DNA from: Roseimicrobium sp. ORNL1
GTDB lineage: Bacteria > Verrucomicrobiota > Verrucomicrobiia > Verrucomicrobiales > Verrucomicrobiaceae
Length of the DNA stretch: 64,000 bases
Reading direction: 5' to 3'
Assembly (NCBI RefSeq): GCF_011044495.1
Contig: NZ_CP049143.1
Coordinates: forward strand, 7,688,001-7,752,000
Shown here piece after piece: positions 11,601 to 18,891 of this stretch (the first letter of the stretch is position 1; each line of letters starts with the position of its first letter). Under the pieces are notes generated by a model. It did no database searches and had not been told where the DNA came from. It worked only from the letters and a program-made list of their open reading frames with translations. A program made the translations under genes and the position numbers.

Positions 11601-14600
11601 GGTGGCTTTAGAACATTCAGTGACACTGGGACCACCGTCACGGTGCGTACGGGCAATCTCACGCTGAACAATCCCGGCGGCGCACTGACAGGACCTGAGA
11701 TCATCCTGGCCGCGAACAAGAATCTGACACTGGCGCCGGGCTCATCGATTGTTCAGTCCGGAACGTTGACATCCGCGGATGCCTTGACCGTGCTGGGCGC
11801 GCTTGAGTTGCATACGGTGGGTGAAGCGATTCAATTCTCGCGCGGCGGCACACCGATCAGCTTCCCGAGGGGCACCCCGGGCAACAACCGCATCACGTCC
11901 ACGGTGGGTGGCACCATCACGGATGCTAATGGCACGACTACCACGTTTGCTGCCAATACTCCCACGACGGTGGCGGCTGGCAGCACAGTCACGTTGAATG
12001 CCGCTGGCACCATCAGCTTTGCCAGCGGCACAGGCGGCTCCATACCGATCTCAATTGGCGATGGCGCTTTGGTGCGCGTGAGCGCAGATCCTTCCGCAGT
12101 CACTTCGCGCGGGGCAGTGGCCTCCTCCACGCAACCCAATCTGGTTGTCGGTGCCGGGGTGAACCTCAGTGGCGGTAGCATCACATTGGATTCCACTTAT
12201 GCCACCGCGCTTCACCCGAGTGCCATGCTCACGGGCGAAACCATCAATCTGAACAGCGGGCAGATCAGCATCCAGTTGAACAATCCCGGGGCGTTGCAAC
12301 CCACGGTGGGCCTCGTTCTTTCCGGCAATGCGTTGAATTCCCTTCGTTCCGCCAAGACGCTTTCGCTGCTGAGCTATTCCTCACTCGATCTCTACGGCAC
12401 CGGCCAGTTCTCCACGGAGGGCAAGCTCGCGCTTCATGCGGCGGAGATTCGCGGGTTCAACCAGGGTGCGGGCACCGTCTCCTTCGGAGCCTCCTCCATC
12501 CTTTTGGACAACTCCGCCAACGTTCCTGCCACCGGCACGGCCGGCGCGGCTTCGGGAACCTTGGAGTTCAATGCAGGTGTCATCCAGATCGGTTCCAACA
12601 CCATGCTCGTGAACCGGTACGCATCCCTGGTGCTCAATGCGAGCGACGAGCTTCTTTTCGCGGGAACCGGCGGCCTCACGGCTCAGCAGAACGTCACGGT
12701 GAATACACCAGTTGTCAGTGCGACCCGCTCGGCCGTGCAATCGTTGACTGCGGGCGGTGCACTGGTGATGCAGCGTACCGGCGTCGCCTCGGACATCACT
12801 GCGGGATTGGGCGCGACCCTCGCCCTGCAGGGCACGAGTGTCCTGGTGAATAGCGATATCACCCTGCCGAGCGGTCTCCTGTCCATTCGTGCCACCACGG
12901 GCAATCTGACTGTGGGAGGCCGCCTGGATGTCGGCGGTACTGCGCAAAGATTTTATGATCTGGTGAAATACACCGATGCGGGTGAGATCACTCTCTCTGC
13001 GGACGCGGGTGCTGTATCCGTTTTGGCTGGCGCCGTGATCAATGCCTCGGCGAACCCCGGTGGTGGTGATGCCGGCAGGGTAACCATCAGCTCGCCCACG
13101 AGCACGCTTTCCATTGACGGCCAGTTGCTCGGGGTCGGCGGCACTGGTGGTCGCAGCGGCACGCTGGTGCTCGACGTGGGGCGTCTGGATGGTGGCTTGC
13201 TGAGTAGCATCACGCCCATGCTGGTGGGCTTCAACGAGGCTCGTTCGATTCGCGACCGCCTTGATACCACCGTGACAGTTGATGGTGTCACCGTGGTGCG
13301 GAACTTTGTCCTGTCCGCGGATTCCGGCTCCATTGTGGTCACGGGAACGGTGGATGCCTCAGGAGTGACAGGGGGATCCATCGCGTTGCGTGCTTATCAA
13401 AGCGTGATCCTGGAGTCGGGTTCGCTACTGGATGCCAGCGCGCAGACCTTCAGCAATGCAGGCAAGGGTGGAGCCGTCTATCTGGAAGCAGGCTCCCAGA
13501 AAAATGGAGTGATCGCAGGGGGCACGACTGCTCCCACGGGTTGGGTTGATATACGCACTGGATCCACCATTGATCTCTCCGTCGCAGGGAACACGCCAGC
13601 CAGTGCTTCTGTCGGCTGGCTTACTGGCACGCTGCATCTTCGCGCGCCACAGATTGCAACGGTTGCCAATAACTTCAGCTCCGTCAACGACGTGGCCGTG
13701 CGGACCATCAATGGCTCCATCATAGGAGCGTCGAGCATTCTTGTGGAGGGCTATTGGCTGTTCGATATTTCAAACGCAGCCGGCGCCACCATCACCACTG
13801 CGGTGCAAAACAACGTCCGCACCAATGGCAATGCCCTCGTTGGTGTCGCAGGGTCTCCGGCCGCCGGATACAATGCGATGTTCAACCGCATTGTGGGGAG
13901 CAATCCGAACAACATTGCGCCGCTGCTGATCATCGCACCCGGCGCGGAAATCATCAATCGACTGGGTGACTTGACCCTCGGCACTTCCACCAGCACGTCG
14001 ACTTCTGACTGGAATCTCGGAAACACCACCGCGGGACAGCGATTCCGTTTCGGTCCCAAGGAGGCACCCGGTGTGCTGACGTTGCGTGCCTCTGGAAACC
14101 TGGTGCTTTTCAACACCATCAGCGATGGATTCATCTCCAATCTCTACTATGCCCCGGACGGTTTGGGTTCGGTTTTGGGTCTTCTGCCGTATAATCCAAA
14201 CCTGCCGCTCAATCTGCAGTCCTGGAGCTACCGGTTTACCGCCGGATCGGATGTTCAGGCCGTCGATTTCCACCAGGTACGCCCCCTTGCAAATGTAGCT
14301 GCCACTTCGGGCTCGCTGCTGCTCGGCAAGAATGGTGGTGCGAACACGGCCGCTGGTGGCAACAATGCCTTAACGAGCACCGCTATTGGGAACCCCACCA
14401 CCAGCGCCTATAAGTACCAGGCGATTCGAACCGGAACGGGAACCATCGATATTGCTGCGGCCCGAGATGTGCAGCTACTCAACCAGTTCGCAGTGATTTT
14501 CACTGCAGGTGTTCAAGTGGCGGATCCTACGATGGGCGGCACCTTTGATATTCCGGTACCGGCGATATCAGACGTCCCCCCGGGAAATCTTGGGGTCATT

Positions 14601-17525
14601 CAGCAGCCTACCCCGTCGCCGGTGCAGTACACGATGGCTGGTGGTAGCATTTCGATTTCCGCGGGCAATGACATCACTCACCTGACCCGGAGTAACGCAA
14701 CGACGTTGATTGCGGATTCCTCGAGAGAGATGCCCACCAACTGGCTCTACCGGCGAGGTGCCGTGGATCCTCTCACGGGTCTTTTCACGGAATCCCACTT
14801 CGGCGAAATCGCGTCCACCACATGGTGGGTGGATTTTACGAACTTCTTTGAAGGTGTGGGTGCGCTGGGGGGTGGGGACATCACGATGATAGCAGGGCGT
14901 GACGTGAGCAACGTCGATGCCCTTCTGCCGACGAACGCACGCATGCCAGGCAAGACGACCAGCGGCGACGCGATCGCTCCCAATGCCAGCGCGCTCGTGG
15001 AACTGGGTGGTGGCGATCTCAATGTCCGGGCAGGCCGCAATATCGACGGTGGGGTCTATTATGTAGAACGGGGCACCGGTACGCTTTTTGCCAGCAAGGA
15101 AATCACCACCAACAGCACACGCTCGCCATCGCGAGGCGTTACGAACGGCAGTCTGACCAATCCTGAAGTGTTCACTTCAGAAACGTGGCTTCCTACCACC
15201 TTGTTCGTGGGCAAAAGCACGTTTGATGTTTCTGCGCGGGGCAATGTGCTGCTTGGTCCCGTGGCAAATGCGTTCCTGATGCCACAGGGCTACAATAACT
15301 CATTCTGGTACAAGACATACTTCTCCACCTACGCTCCGGACAGTGGTGTGGAGATCTCCTCAATTGGTGGGACCATCAATCTCCGCAAGGCAGTGACGTT
15401 GCCCAGCACATCGCAAGCGGGTAGTTTCCCCGTGCTCTATCAGTGGTTCACAAAGGAACTGCTCCTGGTTACGTCAGGGACTATTTCCGCATCCAATGCC
15501 CAGCCCTGGTTGCGTCTGTCTGAGACCAGCGTAGTGCCATTCCGCACAGTCATGGATCTCATGGCGCCGAACCTCAAGGTGACCGCCTTCTCCGGGGACA
15601 TCAATACGGTGGGGAATTTCATCCTCAGTCCGTCGCCGACGGGAACGCTTGAGTTCGTGGCCGCGGGCGCCATCGGTGGCATGCGTCCCACGGGGAATGT
15701 GACCCTCTCTGGGGTCACTACAAAGCTTTGGTCTCCTACCCAGATCAATGTCTCGGATTCGAATCCGGCATCCATCTTCAGCATTACCCAGCCGTTTGCT
15801 TATCAGAATCTCTTTGCCACAGCTCAGGCTGGGGGCATCCGCCAGACAGATGCCTCGTTCCTGAATAGTTTTAATGATCGTTTTGAGGAGACCGGTTCCA
15901 GTACTGGCGGCGCCGCGGTGCTCCAATTCAAACAGGCGCTTCACACTCCCGGCATTCTGCATAAAGGTGATCCCAACCCCGTTCGCTTGTATGCGGGCAG
16001 TGGTGACATTTCCGCCGTCACGGTCTTCTCTTCAAAGGCTGCGAAGGTGTTCGCTGGCAGGGACATCACGGATGTGGCCCTCTATATTCAGAACACGGAT
16101 GTGGAGAATATCAGCGTCATCGCTGCAGGACGTGACATCGTGGCCTACAATCCCAGCGCGCCTGCGCGCCTACAGGCCACGGCACCGGGCAATCTCCCGA
16201 ACTTCGGGGTCGTGCCGCTGGCTGGTGACCTGCAGATCAGCGGGCCGGGAACACTCGAAGTGCTTGCCGGCAGGGATCTTTCCCTGGGCTCAGGCGCGGT
16301 CAATGCGGATGGTACTGGTGCTGGCATCACCAGCATTGGAAATGCTCGCAATCCCTACCTTCCGTTCGAAGGAGCCAATCTCATCGTGGGGGCCGGCCTC
16401 GGCGGTTCCTTCGGGCTCTCCGACGGCACTCTGGATATCGAAACGTTCATTTCAGAGGTGCTGGAGGGTCCTGAGGGCGCGCGCTACTTCTCCGAGCTTG
16501 CAGCTACCTCGAATGGCACGGCTATCACCGATGTGGACTCGCTGAGCGAGCTTGAAGATGAAGAGAGGGCGCGCATTGCGCTGAATCTGTTCTTCCTCGC
16601 CCTGCGGGATGCGGGACGCGACTTCGAGATCAATGGAAACTACGACGCGGGTTTTGCGGCCGTCGACGCGATGTTCCCCGACTCGGGAAGTGCCACGGGT
16701 GACATCCACACGTTTTCACGTGACATCCGCAGCAAGAGCGGCGGCAGCATCAGTGTGCTCGCACCCGGTGGCGGGTTGGTGCTTGGCAGCAGCATTCTGG
16801 GAAACCCGTCGGTCCCGCCTGGCGTGGTCACAGAGTCTGGCGGCTCGATCAATATCTTCACGCATAACAGTGTGGATGTGGGCATTTCACGAATCTTCAC
16901 GCTGCGCGGCGGGAATATCATGATCTGGTCTTCCACCGGAGACATCGCGGCGGGCTCGTCGGCGAAGACGGTGCAATCCGCGCCGCCCACGCGTGTGCTC
17001 ATCGACCCCCAGAGCGCGGACATCACCACGGACCTTGCCGGTCTCGCGACGGGTGGTGGTATCGGGGTGTTGGCCACAGTAAAGAATGTGCCTCCGGGTG
17101 ACGTGGACCTCATCGCACCGGTCGGCACCGTGGATGCGGGTGATGCGGGTATTCGCGCCACGGGTAACCTGAGCATCGCGGCTGCGACCGTCTTGAATGC
17201 GAGCAACATCGCCGTGGGAGGTGCCAGCTCAGGCACCCCTTCTGCTCCGGTGGTAGCGGCTCCGAATATCGGTGGGCTCACCTCCGCTTCAAACACGGCG
17301 GGTGCCGGCACTCAAAGCGCCGCGCAGACCGCTGCGCCGCGTCAGGAGGCACCCATGGCAGATGCAGTGCCGTCCATCATGGTGGTGGAAGTGCTCGGTT
17401 ATGGCGGCGGCTCCGGCACCGGCGATGAGGAAGACGAAGAAGAGAAACGCCGCCGCCGCGCACTTGAGACACAGGAGAGTGCCGCGGATCAAGCGCCTGC
17501 GCCCTCGCCAAATCCCACTCGCTGA
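5691..17525 (+). CDS. Giant filamentous-haemagglutinin-like TpsA exoprotein
   Basis: A 3944-residue two-partner-secretion substrate. A signal sequence (about 1-40, ending near VHG) and an Ala-rich linker precede the TPS/haemagglutination-activity domain (about 105-285). That domain has LLNWRTFNVGRDTNLHF and YIINQNGIIFGG, a variant of the NPNGI signature. A very long beta-helical body follows, with repeated Gly/Asn/Val-rich turns such as GSVIDVSGG. A DUF3739-like region (about 2960-3400) contains STTWWVDFTNFF and GGGDITMIAGRDVSN. The C-terminus has an acidic-basic block (GDEEDEEEKRRRR) and no toxin domain, PEP-CTERM signal or autotransporter barrel that I can recognise. The only cysteine I noticed is in the signal peptide. 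The cognate TpsB is probably the product encoded at 18892-20577. Confidence 0.9.
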   Translation: MRHSETLNSAGVRRPAGRLALGSTVACAILIVGTAATVHGGDILRGGAAKPNARRADAGDQATATAAAQARANAKDALSRTTQALNAAKAMQAAARAAAAARGANNLGPDPSHPGLMLPDVPNGLAVGGLQVEPGGGWSGANLPTQSSSGGKVRVTVKQTESQALLNWRTFNVGRDTNLHFDQSAGGADVGKWIAFNKVNDPSGSPSQILGSITAPGQVYIINQNGIIFGGTSQVNTHVLVASSLPINGTYDSNGRLIADPTKNTLITRGLLNNPDAHFLFSAFAQAAGTKGPTEGFTPPPLPANGKIGDVTVQSGAQIVAPTTAANVGGRVVLVGANVNNAGTISTPDGQTILAAGLQVGFDAHRSSDPSLRGLDTFVGAVKDPDPQSTMPEYAGTVTNTGLIEAPRANVTLAGKTIRHYGAIESSTSVSLNGRVDFDASYEAISNTAYNPITNPNIAPFLRRSTGVVEMGSGSLVSILPEWSSAEAVVGTQLALRSQVNIRGKVVHLASGSSIHAPNALVAISAGVWDFTQGQTSATNPFVYFGGQIYLDRGAMINVAGSTDISAPLAQHILTVELRGAELAGSPLQRSSIFRQLGQDNPDITVDLRQTGVYNGRTWYGTPLADLSGYLGLIQRTVGELTIAGGSVSLNAGGSVVVQNGAVIDVSGGFINYQGGTVKTTRVMHAGYLMEIADATPDIVYDGIFTGLFSEVHARWGITNTYRIPWMSGEHYEQPYVQGGNGGSLAMAASAMAVDGVLRGATVAGPRQREVLPQGSELTFAFKSQKVSVLENYPFQSPTPPAITFQENTEQTPVGAFGLDASGNPLPLPADRVARFLVSPSIFTTGGFASLTVENPDGDVTIPAGVDIVAPAKGSLKITGANVIVNGSVTAPGGLVSLLAYNISPSVRQGLQFQDPLPQTSPPPNPDRGQVTLGPSAVLDTAGLIVDDRLSASAPLSKPLVTNGGTVNITAYAAELSSGSVIDVSGGLAVSSTGTRTYGNAGSIVIKTGQDPGLLSVVGGKLTLGSELRGYSGATGGSLSIQALLIQIGGRALHEDTLLFQPEFFSQGGFVKFSLTGILGDDGEDIPPVYVAPGTKIEPVALSQVAVLNPSDSHDAQFITVLKPEGLRSPVSISLNAPTLRDSLNSKIILSVGNLVFGSGASIKTDALGSVSLTGGTVAVFGSIEAPGGTIKVTGESQYPVSIPSEAATDAFVTVYLAPGSLLSTKGKVLYTPDQFGRTTGSVLPGGTITVGGNIVAAAGAVLDVSGTSGVLDFHPSQLGLNYYKNGPLVLPMVPATSGINSPLFQSLGVPTRVDSDGGTMNFDGAEILFVDATLKGKAGGPRALGGSLSVTTKVLEPTGVQWSDTDITLVVTQHGPTLPVPFAPGESAIGKAILAAGGVPMPYTSTRRYFAVEDFLSGGFDSLTLGGNIRFSGPIDIHARGFLKVGSGGVINADSVVNLSAPYVRIGQPFVPPLQPEQQSLTFLFERSDATGANPTEYNPLPTWGTGRLHVTADTLDIGTLLLQGIGEARLTSRGDVRGNGGLEIAGNLILQAGQIYPTSGANFTIVAHDYTAPDGPHQGSVTILSMGAQSTPLSAGGVMSIYASNIHQGGVLRAPIGTINLGWDGTGTAPQGLISGTSTQVVPVTQQLTLAAGSVTSVSAVDGITREELLIPYGFSPDGNTWVDPFGIDITAGGVPAKTVNLSARSLTTETGSLIDISGGGDLFAYRYVPGNGGPTDILGSTGSFAVIPGYRSNFAPYAPFNSTNSDDNLAGGESGYVNDTLTVGDRVYLNSSPGLKAGVYTLLPARYALLPGAFLVTPTKGSPIGTYTNADGSSYVAGYRFNDLNSDRVLSPKYSRFEVAPSSTFLQRAEYEGYVASTFLREGALAVGATVPRLPQDGGYLLLQASQAMRLDGNVNARAGNDGRGGLIDISSVLDIVINDSGTGGGPGALTLSASKLSSFGAESLLVGGFRTFSDTGTTVTVRTGNLTLNNPGGALTGPEIILAANKNLTLAPGSSIVQSGTLTSADALTVLGALELHTVGEAIQFSRGGTPISFPRGTPGNNRITSTVGGTITDANGTTTTFAANTPTTVAAGSTVTLNAAGTISFASGTGGSIPISIGDGALVRVSADPSAVTSRGAVASSTQPNLVVGAGVNLSGGSITLDSTYATALHPSAMLTGETINLNSGQISIQLNNPGALQPTVGLVLSGNALNSLRSAKTLSLLSYSSLDLYGTGQFSTEGKLALHAAEIRGFNQGAGTVSFGASSILLDNSANVPATGTAGAASGTLEFNAGVIQIGSNTMLVNRYASLVLNASDELLFAGTGGLTAQQNVTVNTPVVSATRSAVQSLTAGGALVMQRTGVASDITAGLGATLALQGTSVLVNSDITLPSGLLSIRATTGNLTVGGRLDVGGTAQRFYDLVKYTDAGEITLSADAGAVSVLAGAVINASANPGGGDAGRVTISSPTSTLSIDGQLLGVGGTGGRSGTLVLDVGRLDGGLLSSITPMLVGFNEARSIRDRLDTTVTVDGVTVVRNFVLSADSGSIVVTGTVDASGVTGGSIALRAYQSVILESGSLLDASAQTFSNAGKGGAVYLEAGSQKNGVIAGGTTAPTGWVDIRTGSTIDLSVAGNTPASASVGWLTGTLHLRAPQIATVANNFSSVNDVAVRTINGSIIGASSILVEGYWLFDISNAAGATITTAVQNNVRTNGNALVGVAGSPAAGYNAMFNRIVGSNPNNIAPLLIIAPGAEIINRLGDLTLGTSTSTSTSDWNLGNTTAGQRFRFGPKEAPGVLTLRASGNLVLFNTISDGFISNLYYAPDGLGSVLGLLPYNPNLPLNLQSWSYRFTAGSDVQAVDFHQVRPLANVAATSGSLLLGKNGGANTAAGGNNALTSTAIGNPTTSAYKYQAIRTGTGTIDIAAARDVQLLNQFAVIFTAGVQVADPTMGGTFDIPVPAISDVPPGNLGVIQQPTPSPVQYTMAGGSISISAGNDITHLTRSNATTLIADSSREMPTNWLYRRGAVDPLTGLFTESHFGEIASTTWWVDFTNFFEGVGALGGGDITMIAGRDVSNVDALLPTNARMPGKTTSGDAIAPNASALVELGGGDLNVRAGRNIDGGVYYVERGTGTLFASKEITTNSTRSPSRGVTNGSLTNPEVFTSETWLPTTLFVGKSTFDVSARGNVLLGPVANAFLMPQGYNNSFWYKTYFSTYAPDSGVEISSIGGTINLRKAVTLPSTSQAGSFPVLYQWFTKELLLVTSGTISASNAQPWLRLSETSVVPFRTVMDLMAPNLKVTAFSGDINTVGNFILSPSPTGTLEFVAAGAIGGMRPTGNVTLSGVTTKLWSPTQINVSDSNPASIFSITQPFAYQNLFATAQAGGIRQTDASFLNSFNDRFEETGSSTGGAAVLQFKQALHTPGILHKGDPNPVRLYAGSGDISAVTVFSSKAAKVFAGRDITDVALYIQNTDVENISVIAAGRDIVAYNPSAPARLQATAPGNLPNFGVVPLAGDLQISGPGTLEVLAGRDLSLGSGAVNADGTGAGITSIGNARNPYLPFEGANLIVGAGLGGSFGLSDGTLDIETFISEVLEGPEGARYFSELAATSNGTAITDVDSLSELEDEERARIALNLFFLALRDAGRDFEINGNYDAGFAAVDAMFPDSGSATGDIHTFSRDIRSKSGGSISVLAPGGGLVLGSSILGNPSVPPGVVTESGGSINIFTHNSVDVGISRIFTLRGGNIMIWSSTGDIAAGSSAKTVQSAPPTRVLIDPQSADITTDLAGLATGGGIGVLATVKNVPPGDVDLIAPVGTVDAGDAGIRATGNLSIAAATVLNASNIAVGGASSGTPSAPVVAAPNIGGLTSASNTAGAGTQSAAQTAAPRQEAPMADAVPSIMVVEVLGYGGGSGTGDEEDEEEKRRRRALETQESAADQAPAPSPNPTR

Positions 17526-17577
17526 TTTTTTTTCAGTCATCCCCCTGTTCTGATTCACCCTCACCTCTCTCTGCGTA

Positions 17578-18489
17578 ATGCATCATTCAGCCTCTTTCAT
17601 GAAGCATTCGAGCCGCACGCGGTTCACGTCATTTGTGGCCGGCGCCTGGTTGCTCGCACTGGGCATGGCTACCCTGCCCGGCTCGGACTTTTCTTCCGAA
17701 CTCAAGAAAGCCGAGGCAGGCGACGCCGAGGCTCAATTCCTCACTGGCCGGTCCTATGATCGTGGCGAGGGTGTGTCGCAGGATTATGCGAAGGCCCGCG
17801 TGATGTATGAAAAGGCAGCCGCGCAAGGAAACGCCAAGGCCATGAACAATCTCGGAGCCTTGCACCTGAACGGGCGGGGGGTGCCGAAAGATGAAAAAGC
17901 GGCCATGGAGTGGTTTAAGAAATCAGCGGAGAAAGGCGCAGACCGGGCTCAGTTTACTTTGGGAGTTTGTCTCCAGGAAGGACTGGGGATGAAACGCAAT
18001 TTGCCGGCAGCGGTGGAATGGTTCGAGCGTGCAGCGAAGCAGGGGAATGTGGACGCCCAGCGTCGGCTGGTGGAGCTGTTCTATGATGGCGCGGAGGGTC
18101 TGGAGCGTGACTACGCGAAAGCCGCCTCCCTTGTGAGGCCCCTCTCGGAAACGGGGGAACCCTGGGCCATGAACTTCCTGGGGGCCATGTACGAGTTTGG
18201 CTATGGAGTCGAAAAGGATGACAGCGCCGCCCTGCAATGGGTGCGCAAGGCCGCGGAAAAAGGCGACGGTAGGGCGCTCTTCAATCTTGGTTCACGCTAT
18301 GCCTCGGGACATGGAGTGCCGCGAGATATCCTCCAGGCATGTGTCCTGCTCGAGCTCAGCTCGAAAAAAGGGGAGAAGATCGGAGTGGCTTTGCTCGCCG
18401 AACTCAAGCCCACGCTGACACCTGAACAGAAAGAAGAGGTGAAGCGTCAGGTGGATGGAACTCCGGCGATCTTCAAGACTTCTCCGTGA
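17578..18489 (+). CDS. Sel1-repeat (TPR-like) exported protein
   Basis: 303 residues. A hydrophobic signal or anchor (about 16-34) is followed by six to seven Sel1 repeats (about 47-285). Typical units are AEAQFLTGRSYDRGEGV, AKAMNNLGALHLNGRGV and GRALFNLGSRYASGHGV. Sel1 repeats form alpha-solenoids that bind protein partners. An in-frame ATG eight codons later (17599) would give a more compact signal peptide and is a good alternative start. The gene begins 52 bp after the TpsA stop, so it may be expressed with it. Its partner is unknown. Confidence 0.82.
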   Translation: MHHSASFMKHSSRTRFTSFVAGAWLLALGMATLPGSDFSSELKKAEAGDAEAQFLTGRSYDRGEGVSQDYAKARVMYEKAAAQGNAKAMNNLGALHLNGRGVPKDEKAAMEWFKKSAEKGADRAQFTLGVCLQEGLGMKRNLPAAVEWFERAAKQGNVDAQRRLVELFYDGAEGLERDYAKAASLVRPLSETGEPWAMNFLGAMYEFGYGVEKDDSAALQWVRKAAEKGDGRALFNLGSRYASGHGVPRDILQACVLLELSSKKGEKIGVALLAELKPTLTPEQKEEVKRQVDGTPAIFKTSP

Positions 18490-18500
18490 ACCAGAGTTCC

Positions 18501-18535
18501 GGGGACCTCGCCACTTTTGGTTGGTGAGGTTCCCC
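18501..18535 (+). terminator. Stem-loop after the Sel1 gene
   Basis: Thirteen paired bases: arm GGGGACCTCGCCA at 18501-18513 and arm TGGTGAGGTTCCCC at 18522-18535, with one bulged T and one G-T pair, around an 8-nt loop. It begins 11 bp after the Sel1 stop. No T-tract follows, so it could be a weak terminator, a 3'-end stabiliser, or a leader structure of the small gene at 18578. Confidence 0.45.
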
Positions 18536-18577
18536 GTCCGACGGCTGCATTTCCAAAAGCAGAGTTATCAGCATCCC

Positions 18578-18856
18578 ATGACCCATACCGCTCCCATGCA
18601 ATCCGGCACGACTCCAACGCCTGATGGCAAGGATCCAGCATCACCAAAGTCGTTGCCTTCTCCGGATGGTGCCAACAAGAAAACCGTCCGCCCGCGAAAG
18701 AGGAGAAAAATCAAGATCCAGCCGCGCCGCGACAAGACCGTCTGGGAAGCCGCCCCCAACGGCATTGATCATGCCATCCTCCTGGTGGGGCTGGGCATCT
18801 TTGTGTCGCTCGTGCTCTTCGCCATCTTCCGGGTGATGATGGCTTCGCATCAATAG
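18578..18856 (+). CDS. Small single-span membrane protein, unknown function
   Basis: 92 residues from the ATG at 18578. The open frame extends further upstream, but that part overlaps the Sel1 gene and the stem-loop and is Arg-rich, non-typical sequence. The N-terminal half is Pro/Lys/Arg-rich (a PRKRRKIKIQPRR block near 45-57). It is followed by one hydrophobic span (about 65-88, ILLVGLGIFVSLVLFAIF) and a very short tail. No family was recognised. The basic stretch before the span predicts an N-in topology. Confidence 0.55.
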   Translation: MTHTAPMQSGTTPTPDGKDPASPKSLPSPDGANKKTVRPRKRRKIKIQPRRDKTVWEAAPNGIDHAILLVGLGIFVSLVLFAIFRVMMASHQ

Positions 18857-18891
18857 CAGCGGCAAGTCACTGACGGAAGGAAGCCAGAAGG

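Noticed and set aside
17526-17533. T-run directly after the tpsA stop as an intrinsic terminator
   Set aside because: No convincing stem precedes the T-run; the sequence upstream is coding and does not fold into a stable hairpin that I can see.
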